From: Flavobacteriales bacterium
GTDB lineage: Bacteria > Bacteroidota > Bacteroidia > Flavobacteriales_F > PHOS-HE28
DNA: 64,000 nucleotides
Direction of reading: 5' to 3'
Assembly (NCBI GenBank): GCA_016700415.1
Contig: CP065018.1
Span: 2,486,001-2,550,000, forward strand
The first letter of the stretch is position 1. The number at the start of each line of letters is the position of its first letter. Positions 8,361-15,275 of the stretch are shown piece by piece. Below the pieces are notes generated by a model. The model did not search any database. It saw nothing but the letters and a program-made list of their open reading frames with translations, and was not told the origin of the DNA. The translations under genes were made by a program, and so were the position numbers.

Positions 8361-10111
8361 TCCACCAAGGTCCCTTCGCTGACCTTCCGGTCGATGAGAT
8401 CACCAGCCCCTCCAGCGGCCTGAGCCTTTTTCCATTGCTCCAACGCCCCAGCGACATCCCCCAGCTTGAAGAGTATGTCCCCGTAGTGTTCCAGCAACAC
8501 ACCCTCGTCCTTGTCGTTGGCCTTCAGGGCTTTCTCTTGCCACTCCTTGGCCTTGTCATATTGGCCTTCCTTGTAGAGGATCCAGGCATAGGTGTCCATA
8601 TAGGTGGCCACTCCCGGGGAAAGATCATTGCACTTCCGGCTCATTTCCTCGGCCTTGGCGAGCTTTTCGCCACGCTCGCTGAGGTAATAGGACCAATTGT
8701 TCAGCGCGCTGGCATCGTTGGGGTTGATGGCGAGCGCCTTGCCATAAGCCTCATCGCTCTGGGGATAATCCTTCGCGGAGTTATATGAATCACCGAGCAG
8801 GCTCCAGAACTGGGCTTCCAGCGGCTTGTTGTCCACCACCAGGTCGCGCCCGGTCACCAGCGCTTCAATGGCTTCTTCGTTCCGCTTGAGCTGGGTGAGC
8901 GCAATACCCTGATAGAGATAGAGCTCAGGTTGTGTCGGAAAGAGATCCGCAGCTTTTGCGGCATCCTCGTCCAGTGACTTCCAGTCCGCCAGCTGGTAGT
9001 CCAGCTGTAGCAGGGCGCTCCATATCGGGAACTTGTCCTGCTCATGCGCCAGTGCTTCCCTAAATGCGTCGCGCGCTTGTTCGGGTTTCTTTTCCCGCAT
9101 GAAAAAGTCCCCTTCGATGGACCATGGCTTTCCGGACTGCGGATGGGCCTTCTTCAAGACGTCGATCAAATGGTGGCTCTGCTCGACGAGCTGCTGGTTC
9201 ACCGAATCAGCTTGGGCCGCGCCGGTCATCTGGTAAAAGCCCAGCAATAGCTGCATCTTCGGGTCGATGTCCAGGTCGGGGTCGGAAAAGGCCTCGCGCA
9301 ATTGCTCGTAACCCTGTTCCAGGTCGCCCTTATCGTAGTAGAACTGCGCCAAGGAGATGCGCGTCATGCTGTCATCGGGGTCGGCGGCGATCGCCTTTTT
9401 GTACAGCTCCAACGCCTTGTCGTCCTGTCCCAGTTCCTGGTACACCTCAGCGAGCATGCCGCAGTAGTGCGTATCCTCCGGGTCCGCAGCGATGGTCCGC
9501 TCCAAGAGGTCGCGGGCCTTGCCGATCTCATTGGCTCCGACCAACATGTCGTATTCACGCATCACCAGCTCCTCACTGGGCCCGATGCGCTTCTCCAGAT
9601 CGCGGTAGACCTTTTGGGCCTCGTCGATCTTTTTCTGTTTGCTCAGCACGTCGGCCAAGCCGAAGTACACCTCGTAGCGTTCAGGCCATTTATCCAGAAT
9701 GCCCTGGTAAGCCTTGGTGGCACCCGGAAGATCACCAAGTTGGGTGCTGAGGTCCGCCAGCAGAAAGCGGTACCAGATGTTGGTCTTGTCCGTTGCAACG
9801 GCCTTCTTCGCCATGGCAAGCGCCTCGTCGCCCTGTTGCGCCTGGTGGTACAGCTTGGCAAGCTCGAACATGGCCGCGGCGTTGGTCGGATCCACCTTCA
9901 GTGCAGCACGGTACAGCTGTACGGCCTTTCCGGGATCACCTTGGAGCCGGGCACTGGTGGCGTCCAAGAAAAGACGCATCTCCATCGCCTGCTTGTCCTT
10001 CGGCGCGGAGCCTTCCGTATCCGGCGAGGAGGGGCCGCTGTTTACCGCTTTCGTACCGCTGCAAGAAGCCAGCAGAACGATCAGGAACAGAGGGAGGAAG
10101 ATGCGTGTCAT
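8357..10111 (-). CDS. Tetratricopeptide-repeat lipoprotein
   Basis: With the start at 10111 this is a 584-residue lipoprotein (MTRIFLPLFLIVLLASCSG, lipobox LASC). About a dozen TPR units run through the chain, for example AAAMFELAKLYHQAQQGDEALAMAKKAV, broken by a longer linker near the middle. The frame is open eight codons further upstream, but the lipobox geometry favours MTRIF. It sits between the sugar nucleotidyltransferase and the DUF4292 lipoprotein on the same strand, with an ATGA overlap to the latter. It probably acts as an envelope scaffold. No catalytic motif is visible. Confidence 0.85.
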   Translation of the reverse strand: MTRIFLPLFLIVLLASCSGTKAVNSGPSSPDTEGSAPKDKQAMEMRLFLDATSARLQGDPGKAVQLYRAALKVDPTNAAAMFELAKLYHQAQQGDEALAMAKKAVATDKTNIWYRFLLADLSTQLGDLPGATKAYQGILDKWPERYEVYFGLADVLSKQKKIDEAQKVYRDLEKRIGPSEELVMREYDMLVGANEIGKARDLLERTIAADPEDTHYCGMLAEVYQELGQDDKALELYKKAIAADPDDSMTRISLAQFYYDKGDLEQGYEQLREAFSDPDLDIDPKMQLLLGFYQMTGAAQADSVNQQLVEQSHHLIDVLKKAHPQSGKPWSIEGDFFMREKKPEQARDAFREALAHEQDKFPIWSALLQLDYQLADWKSLDEDAAKAADLFPTQPELYLYQGIALTQLKRNEEAIEALVTGRDLVVDNKPLEAQFWSLLGDSYNSAKDYPQSDEAYGKALAINPNDASALNNWSYYLSERGEKLAKAEEMSRKCNDLSPGVATYMDTYAWILYKEGQYDKAKEWQEKALKANDKDEGVLLEHYGDILFKLGDVAGALEQWKKAQAAGGAGDLIDRKVSEGTLVE

Positions 10112-10119
10112 AGAGGGGT

Positions 10120-11127
10120 TCAGGCTACAGCACAATCGTCACCGATGCTGAGGTCCATGGCTTGTCCGCGCACGGAGCTGCGCTCGCCGAGCATGCTGTT
10201 GTCGATCACGGCATCGGTGATCGAAACGTTCGCACGCACGATGGAATTGCGCACCACGCTGCCGGTGATCGTACTACCGCTTTCGATGGAGACATAAGGT
10301 CCGACAATGGCCTTGTCCAAAGTGACGCCTTCGCCGATGAAGCAGGGCGGGATCACCACGCTGTCGTTCATCTTCAACTTGGGGTCCACCAGTCCTTTCT
10401 CATCCTTGATGAAACCGAGCACCTTGGTGTTGGTATCCACCATGGCGTTCTTGTTGCCGCAGTCCATCCACGCGCTCACGGTGCCGGCCTTGAAGCGGGC
10501 ACCTTTCTGCTTCATGTGCTCCATGGCGTTGGTGAGCTGGTATTCGCCCTTGTCGCGGATGTCGTTATCGATGAGGTATTGCATCTCACCGCGCAGCCGC
10601 TCACCATCCTTGAAGTAGTAGATGCCGATGATGGCCAGATCGCTCACGAATTCCTGCGGCTTCTCCACGAATTCGGTGATGATGCCTTTGTCATCCAGCT
10701 TTACCACGCCGAAAGCGCGCGGGTCTTCCACTTTGTTCACCCAGATCACGCCATCGGGATCGGCATCCAGTTTCATGTCGGCACGAAAGAGCGTATCGGC
10801 AAAAGCGACGATCACGGGGCCGGAAAGTGCGCTCTGTGCACAAAGGATGGCATGGGCGGTGCCCAGTGCCTCGGTTTGGTGATGGATGGTCCCCTTCGCT
10901 CCAACGCCCTTGGCGATGGCTACCAGCTGCTCTTCCACGGCGGTACCGAATGCCGGGTTGGTCACAAAGGCAACCTCCTCCACGGGTTCCCCGGCCACCT
11001 TGGCGAGGTCTTCAACAAGGCGTTGAACAATGGGTTTGCCCGCAATAGGCAACAAGGGTTTGGCGGTGGTGTGGGTGTGCGGACGCATCCGCTTGCCCAT
11101 ACCGGCCATGGGAACGATGATCTTCAT
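10120..11127 (-). CDS. Sugar-phosphate nucleotidyltransferase
   Basis: This 335-residue enzyme starts at MKIIVPMAGMGKRMRPHT, the NTP-binding signature of glucose-1-phosphate nucleotidyl-/thymidylyltransferases, followed by KPLLPIAGKPIV. Other family motifs are ALGTAHAILCA, VAFADTLF and FVEKPQEF. The C-terminal third is a hexapeptide-repeat left-handed beta-helix (FIGEGVTLDKAIVGPYVSIESG). It makes an NDP-sugar for envelope polysaccharide. The exact sugar cannot be read from sequence. The 45-codon upstream extension was rejected because it overlaps dut. It lies 16 bases after dut and 8 bases before the TPR gene. Confidence 0.88.
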   Translation of the reverse strand: MKIIVPMAGMGKRMRPHTHTTAKPLLPIAGKPIVQRLVEDLAKVAGEPVEEVAFVTNPAFGTAVEEQLVAIAKGVGAKGTIHHQTEALGTAHAILCAQSALSGPVIVAFADTLFRADMKLDADPDGVIWVNKVEDPRAFGVVKLDDKGIITEFVEKPQEFVSDLAIIGIYYFKDGERLRGEMQYLIDNDIRDKGEYQLTNAMEHMKQKGARFKAGTVSAWMDCGNKNAMVDTNTKVLGFIKDEKGLVDPKLKMNDSVVIPPCFIGEGVTLDKAIVGPYVSIESGSTITGSVVRNSIVRANVSITDAVIDNSMLGERSSVRGQAMDLSIGDDCAVA

Positions 11128-11143
11128 ATCGGGGTCTTCACGG

Positions 11144-11629
11144 TCAATGCGTACCGGTGTGGCCGAAGCCGCCGGTGCCGCGTTCTGAGGCGCGAAGGTC
11201 CGCGTTTTCCTCGAAACGAATGCGCTCGTAACGCGAAACCACCAATTGGGCCACCCTTTCACCGTCCTTCACCTCGAAGGCTTCCTTGCCATGATTGATC
11301 AGCAGAACGCCTATTTCACCGCGGTAATCCGCATCGATGGTGCCCGGTGCATTCAACACCGTGACGCCATGCTTGAAGGCCAGACCGCTGCGGGGCCGCA
11401 CCTGCGCCTCGGTGCCTTCCGGCAGCTCGATGAACAGTCCCGTGGGTATGAGCTTGTATGTGCCGGGCGCGAGGGTGATGGGCGCATCCAAGTTGGCGCG
11501 AAGGTCCAAGCCTGCACTGTGGTCGGTGGCGTATGCGGGCAGCGGGTGGTGGCTTTTGTTCACCACGCGAACAGTAGTGGCTTGCTGCGTTTCCCGCAAC
11601 AAGGTATTGGACTGAAGGTCGTTCGGCAT
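11144..11629 (-). CDS. dut: dUTP diphosphatase
   Basis: This 161-residue protein carries all five trimeric dUTPase motifs in order: AGLDLRA (with the metal-coordinating Asp), RPRSGLAFKHG, GTIDADYRGEIGVLLIN, GERVAQLVV, and the C-terminal RGTGGFGHTGTH that closes over the active site. It hydrolyses dUTP to dUMP and pyrophosphate, preventing uracil incorporation and feeding dTMP synthesis. It heads the co-directional dut, nucleotidyltransferase, TPR, DUF4292, EnvC cluster. The reverse-strand bases GACCTTTG just upstream of the start resemble a weak -7 box. Confidence 0.95.
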   Translation of the reverse strand: MPNDLQSNTLLRETQQATTVRVVNKSHHPLPAYATDHSAGLDLRANLDAPITLAPGTYKLIPTGLFIELPEGTEAQVRPRSGLAFKHGVTVLNAPGTIDADYRGEIGVLLINHGKEAFEVKDGERVAQLVVSRYERIRFEENADLRASERGTGGFGHTGTH

Positions 11630-11693
11630 GTTACAAAGGTCGGGGCTGGGGATGGGATGGTGATGCTATTTCACCTCTCACTTTTTAACTCAA

Positions 11694-11720
11694 CTTGATG
11701 TCGCGCAATGCGACATCAAG
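11694..11720. repeat. Palindrome 1 of the ORF6N-associated set
   Basis: A perfect 11-bp inverted repeat (CTTGATGTCGC / GCGACATCAAG) with a 5-base loop. Its outer arms match the palindrome inside the ORF6N coding sequence at 13590-13616. Confidence 0.7.
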
Positions 11721-11745
11721 AATTCCTGTTTCATCCTCCGGTATG

Positions 11746-11766
11746 GAGGTCACAAATTGTGACCTC
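11746..11766. repeat. Palindrome 2 of the ORF6N-associated set
   Basis: A perfect 10-bp inverted repeat (GAGGTCACAA / TTGTGACCTC) around one central base, 26 bases from palindrome 1. It shares the GTCRCA core with the other two. Confidence 0.7.
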
Positions 11767-11801
11767 AAGTTCAGGGCACTGAGACAGTAGAGGTGGCCGC
11801 A

Positions 11802-11809
11802 AATTGCGT
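11802..11809. repeat. Target-site duplication, left copy (AATTGCGT)
   Basis: The 8 bases just outside the left IS end are identical to those outside the right end at 13195-13202. Eight to nine bp is the duplication size expected for the IS256 family. Confidence 0.85.
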
Positions 11810-13194
11810 GAGAGTATTCTGAAAAGTGTGTCAAGGATAGTTTGACAAACCATTCAGAAACTTGCCCCATGAAAAAGAGAAAAGTTGAAAAAGAGAAGGC
11901 GTTCGACTACGCCAAGTTCGAGCAAGAAGCCATCCAAGGATTGACAGAAGGCAAGGGCCTGATCGGAGAACACGGTGTGCTCACGGGCATGATCGGCCGC
12001 CTGCTTTCCGCCGCCTTCGAAGGGGAGATGGACGCGCATTTGGACCAGGAGAAGAAGCGGAGCAATAGGCGCAACGGCTACACCGACAAGACCGTGAGAA
12101 CGGCACTGGGTCCCGTTTCGGTCAGGCCTCCGCGAGACCGCAACGGCAGTTTTGAGCCGACGATCATCAAGAAGTGGGACCGGTCGCTGGCCCCGAACTG
12201 GAGAACCAGATCCTGCATCTGTACGGCAAGGGCACCAGCTACGAGGACATTGGGGACCATCTAAAGAAGATGTACGGGGTGAGCTACTCCCCATCGTTCA
12301 TCAGCTCGATCACCGACCGGGTGTTCGAGGAGATCGAGACATGGCGCAACCGCCCGCTGGAAGAGGTGTACGTGGTCATTTATCTCGATGCGGTCCACTA
12401 CAAGGTCCGGGAGAATAGAAAGGTGTTGACCAAAGCCGTTTACTCGGTATACGGGGTGAGGATGGACGGGGAACGTGATGTTCTCGGCTTGTTCATCGGC
12501 GATGCGGAAGGAGCACGCCATTGGGCGCGCGTTCTGGAGAACATCAGGACCGCGGGGTAAAGGACGTGCTGTTCTTCAGCGTGGACGGCCTGAACGGCTT
12601 CAGCGAGGCGATCCAAGGCGTATTCACGCGAGCGGTCGTACAGCGCTGCATCGTCCATATGGTGCGCACCAGCTTGAAGTTCGTCTCTTGGAAGGACTAC
12701 AAGACAGTTTGCCAAGGACTGCGTTCGATCTACCAGCAGGATAGTCCTGAAGCGGCCTGGGAAAAGCTCCAGGAGTTCAAGCGGGAATGGGTAGGAGATA
12801 TCCGGAGATCGCGGCCAAGTGGGAGAAAGACTGGTGCGAGCTAAGCCCGTTCTTTGATCATCCCGATGCCATACGCAGGGGTGATCTACACCACGAACCC
12901 GGTGGAGGCCCTGCACCGCATTCTTCGCAAGGCCACCAAGACCAAGGGTGCGTTCATCAGCGAAAGTGCCTTGGAGAAGCAATTATATTTGACACTTAAG
13001 CACAACGAGAAAAGCTGGAAGAGAAAGGTCCGCAGCTGGCCGCAGATCCTTCAGTCGTTGAGCAACATGTACCCCGAAAGATTGGCCCATGTGCTGGTCT
13101 GAGGATCCGGCACGGAGACATTCTCCTTTGGCTTGGGGCCAGGAGAATGTCACCGTGCCTCAGTGCAGATTGACACACATTTCGGAATACTCCC
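11810..13194 (+). mobile_element. IS256-family insertion sequence, 1,385 bp
   Basis: The element is bounded by about 25-bp imperfect inverted repeats: the left end begins GAGAGTATTCTGAAA and the right end, read inward, begins GGGAGTATTCCGAAA; both continue to GTGTGTCAA. The 8-bp direct repeat AATTGCGT flanks both ends. Inside is one mutator/IS256-type transposase gene, disrupted by four frameshifts in this sequence. Clean ends and an exact target duplication indicate a fairly recent insertion. It lies between dut and the ORF6N gene. Confidence 0.9.
11869..13102 (+). pseudogene. IS256-family transposase, four frameshifts
   Basis: Joined across frames, the product is a complete mutator-type DDE transposase of about 410 residues. 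N-terminal part: LTEGKGLIGEHGVLTGMIGRLLSAAFEGEMDAHL. First catalytic Asp: VIYLDAVHYKVRENRK. Second Asp: FSVDGLNGFSEAI. Glu: YTTNPVEALHRILRKATKTKG. The frame changes near 12182 (CGG for expected CGGG), 12550 (CC for CCC), 12789 (GGG for GGGG) and 12878 (GGGG for GGG). All four are single-base length changes in G or C runs, and all catalytic residues survive. Either the copy is freshly inactivated or, more likely, the consensus sequence is wrong in a multi-copy element. Confidence 0.88.
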
Positions 13195-13202
13195 AATTGC
13201 GT
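13195..13202. repeat. Target-site duplication, right copy (AATTGCGT)
   Basis: Matches 11802-11809 exactly and adjoins the right terminal repeat of the IS256-family element. Confidence 0.85.
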
Positions 13203-13245
13203 CAACCTTGAATTAGGCTCTCAAGCGATGGTGCAACTTCCCGCT

Positions 13246-13825
13246 TCACCGCTTGCTCTTCTCCTTCCCGGCTTTGAACCCAACGACCGGCCGGGGCTTG
13301 GTCTTGGCGACTTGCGCCAACAAGCGGCGCTCCTCATCACGCTGTTCCATACTTCTTCAAGTGCTTGAAGATCGCCCGGATGTCCCGGTCGTGATGGCTC
13401 ACCTTGCCGTTCAATTTTTCCAGTTGGACCAGTACGTCCTTGTGCGTGGCGAACATGGTCCGCATCCGTGTGAATACGCGAATGATCTGGATGTTGACCG
13501 CGATGGCGGCTTGGCTGTTCAGCACGCTGGAGAGCATGGCCACGCCCTGTTCGGTAAATACCAAGGGCAGCTTTCTACGGCCTCCCCAACTTGATGTCAC
13601 ATTCTGTGATATCAAGATCTCCCATTCTTCAGGATCCAGCATGAACATGAAGTCAGCTGGGAAGCGCTTGGGATTCCTTTTGACGGCCTGGTTCAAGGTC
13701 CGGGTCTCCACTTGGTACAGTTCAGCCAAGTCGCTATCGAGCATCACCTTCTGCCCACGCACCGTGTGGATCTTGCTCATCACCAGCTCATCAGCAATGG
13801 CCGGTGTGCTTTCTTTCTTGCTCAT
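13246..13825 (-). pseudogene. ORF6N domain protein, C-terminal frameshift
   Basis: The uninterrupted frame (13337-13825, 162 residues) contains a full ORF6N domain: MLDSDLAELYQVETRTLNQAVKRNPKRFPADFMF, then FTEQGVAMLSSVLNSQAAIAVNIQIIRVF, then a basic helical part ending IFKHLKKYGTA and a stop. In another frame the sequence continues MEQRDEERRLLAQVAKTKP to a stop at 13246. This matches the expected tail after HLKK, so a 2-base loss or 1-base gain near 13350 probably truncates the protein. ORF6N proteins are DNA-binding or regulatory proteins common on phages and mobile islands of Bacteroidota. The gene lies next to the IS element. Confidence 0.75.
13590..13616. repeat. Palindrome 3, inside the ORF6N coding sequence
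   Basis: CTTGATGTCAC / GTGATATCAAG, an 11-bp inverted repeat with one mismatch and a 5-base loop. It encodes the ISQNVTS segment. Arms and spacing match palindrome 1 at 11694-11720. Confidence 0.6.
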
Positions 13826-13861
13826 GTTGATCGTTGTTTATCGACCTTCAGCGAAAAAGCA

Positions 13862-13891
13862 GCGGGGGCACGGGAAACCCCGCACCCCCGC
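13862..13891 (-). terminator. Intrinsic terminator after ssb copy 1
   Basis: An imperfect GC-rich hairpin (GCGGGGG / CCCCCGC outer stem, CGGG / CCCG inner) lies 20 bases after the ssb stop. On the minus strand it is followed by five T residues (13854-13858). Confidence 0.6.
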
Positions 13892-13911
13892 CACTGTCGT
13901 TCGGGTCTTGG

Positions 13912-14283
13912 TCAGGCGGCTGCCTTGCTCTCGGCTTCCTCCTCGCGCTTGGTGTAGGCGATCACCTTGAAGTCGCTCAGCACGATCTCGGTGATGTAGC
14001 GCTTGAGGCCGTCCTTCCCGGCGTAGCTGCGGTGTACCAGGCGGCCTTCCAGCATCACGGGGGAGCCTTTTTTCAGCATCATCTCCACCTGGCCGGCGAT
14101 GCGGCCCCAGGCCACCACGGTGTGCCACTGGGTGTCAGTGACCTTATCACCGGCGGAGTTGGTATAGCTCTCGTTGGTGGCCACGCTCATCCGGGCCACT
14201 TTGCGCCCTTTGGCGATCTCACGCACTTCGGGGTCGAATCCGAGGTTTCCGGTCAAGCGGACGAGGTTGTTCAGCGTTTTCAT
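13912..14283 (-). CDS. ssb: Single-stranded DNA-binding protein, short paralogue 1
   Basis: This 123-residue protein is a single OB fold: NNLVRLTGNLGFDPEVREI, VARMSVATNESY, DTQWHTVVAWGRIAGQ, GSPVMLEGRLVHRSY and KRYITEIVLSDF. It coats single-stranded DNA during replication, repair and recombination, usually as a tetramer. The C-terminus (EEEAESKAAA) lacks the acidic DDxPF tip that bacterial SSBs use to recruit partners, so this may be a specialised or accessory SSB. The second paralogue at 20945-21304 shares the same upstream sequence blocks. A terminator follows. Confidence 0.9.
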   Translation of the reverse strand: MKTLNNLVRLTGNLGFDPEVREIAKGRKVARMSVATNESYTNSAGDKVTDTQWHTVVAWGRIAGQVEMMLKKGSPVMLEGRLVHRSYAGKDGLKRYITEIVLSDFKVIAYTKREEEAESKAAA

Positions 14284-14335
14284 GGTGTTGGGGGTTTAGG
14301 GGTTTTCGGTTTGAGGGAATTGTTGGTGTTGAACT

Positions 14336-14408
14336 CCGCTGCAAACATTCACCGGTGCTTTCCCCTTATTCGGTTGATCTTGCGTTTGTAGTCGTTCATA
14401 GCTGTTTG
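14336..14408 (-). promoter_or_regulatory. Shared ssb upstream element, copy 1
   Basis: Two blocks are conserved with the region ahead of the second ssb gene. Block one is 14336-14351 (minus strand TGAATGTTTGCAGCGG). Block two is 14381-14408 (CAAACAGCTATGAACG, then ACTACAAACGCA). They are 29 bases apart here and 28 in the other copy. AATGTTTG resembles the TAnnTTTG -7 box, so block one may be the promoter core and block two an upstream or operator element. Confidence 0.5.
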
Positions 14409-14507
14409 CAGTCGTTTGCACAACGGACGTGGCCATTGGGTTTTAGTCTCCTATCCTCCGGATGGATTTACTGCTGGCGTGATCAGTCGTTAGTCCACTT
14501 GACGTGA

Positions 14508-14539
14508 TTTTTTGGACAGGATTTCAGGATTGACAGGAT
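14508..14539. repeat. Dispersed repeat (CAGGATTTCAGGATTGACAGG type), intergenic copy
   Basis: This 32-base segment is identical, in reverse complement, to 4324-4355 within the small secreted gene. It is similar to a stretch at about 1354-1386 in the first copy of that gene. Confidence 0.75.
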
Positions 14540-14693
14540 ATGGCCGCCTTGCGGCGGGCTCGCATGCTACCGATCGAGGGGCGTAGCCCTTCCAAGCCCA
14601 TCATCGGGGCTAGGCATTCACCTTAACTTTCAGAAATTCATACACCGAGGCAGCGCGGAGCGGTGGTTCCGTGTCTTCTCCTCGGAAAACACC

Positions 14694-15275
14694 TTGACCC
14701 GACCGGTGCGAGAGCTAAGCGAATACGAGCTGGCACGAGGATGCCAGCGAGAGGAGCGCAGCGCGCAGGAGGCCCTGTACGCCCGTTTTGCACGGCGCAT
14801 GTTCGTTGTGTGCCTCCGCTATGCGCGCCATCGGCCGGAGGCGGAGGACCTGTTGCAAGAGGGTTTTGTGCGGGTGTTCGACAAGTTGGGCGGCTTCCGC
14901 ATGGAGGGCTCGCTGGAAGGATGGATACGACGGATCATGGTACACACCTGCATCAACCACGTCCGGAAAAAGTCCGTGCGCAACGAGGTCTTGGGCACGG
15001 ACCACCTACAGGAGCGCTCCGTGGCCCCCGTGGCGATGGCGAACCTCGGGCAGGAGGAACTGATGACCATGGTACAAGAACTACCGCCGGGCTATCGGGC
15101 GGTGTTCAACCTGTACGCGATAGAGGGATACGATCACGCGGAGATCGCGGAGTTGATGGCGTTCGGGGAAAGCACCTCGCGCAGCCAATTGGCCAAGGCC
15201 CGGCAGATGCTGCAGCGGCGTTTGGAAGAACTGAAAGCAATGGAACAACATGAGGGAACAACATCCATTAGATGA
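14694..15275 (+). CDS. ECF-type RNA polymerase sigma factor
   Basis: This is a 193-residue sigma-70 family factor with only regions 2 and 4. Region 2: YARHRPEAEDLLQEGFVRVFDKLGGFRMEGSLEGWIRRIMVHTCINHVRK. Region 4 helix-turn-helix: LPPGYRAVFNLYAIEGYDHAEIAELMAFGESTSRSQLAKARQML. It redirects RNA polymerase to a small regulon, usually envelope-related. The start is TTG at 14694. GTG at 14706 is an alternative, and no ATG fits. The last 26 bases overlap the next gene, a membrane protein with an anti-sigma-like N-terminus, so the two probably form a regulatory pair. Confidence 0.88.
   Translation: MTRPVRELSEYELARGCQREERSAQEALYARFARRMFVVCLRYARHRPEAEDLLQEGFVRVFDKLGGFRMEGSLEGWIRRIMVHTCINHVRKKSVRNEVLGTDHLQERSVAPVAMANLGQEELMTMVQELPPGYRAVFNLYAIEGYDHAEIAELMAFGESTSRSQLAKARQMLQRRLEELKAMEQHEGTTSIR

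Larger units (their letters stand above)
11685..11801 (-). pseudogene. Possible ORF6N-type gene remnant
   Basis: On the minus strand a short frame reads LRSQFVTS, then IPEDETGILDVALRDIKLS and a stop. The LRSQ.VTS segment resembles the region of ORF6N proteins that reads ISQNVTSS in the intact neighbour at 13.3-13.8 kb. It is cut off by the IS element on its upstream side. The segment is short and contains two palindromes, so it may be non-coding. I hold this lightly. Confidence 0.3.
14284..14693. other. 410-bp intergenic region between ssb and the ECF sigma gene
   Basis: It holds the conserved ssb upstream blocks (14336-14408), a copy of a dispersed repeat (14508-14539) and a short GC-rich stretch (about 14540-14600). 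I see no gene. A sigma-gene promoter could not be assigned with confidence. Confidence 0.6.

Noticed and set aside
10162..11298. Long plus-strand frame opposite the nucleotidyltransferase and dut
   Set aside because: His/Gly-rich composition with no recognisable motif, fully overlapping well-supported genes.
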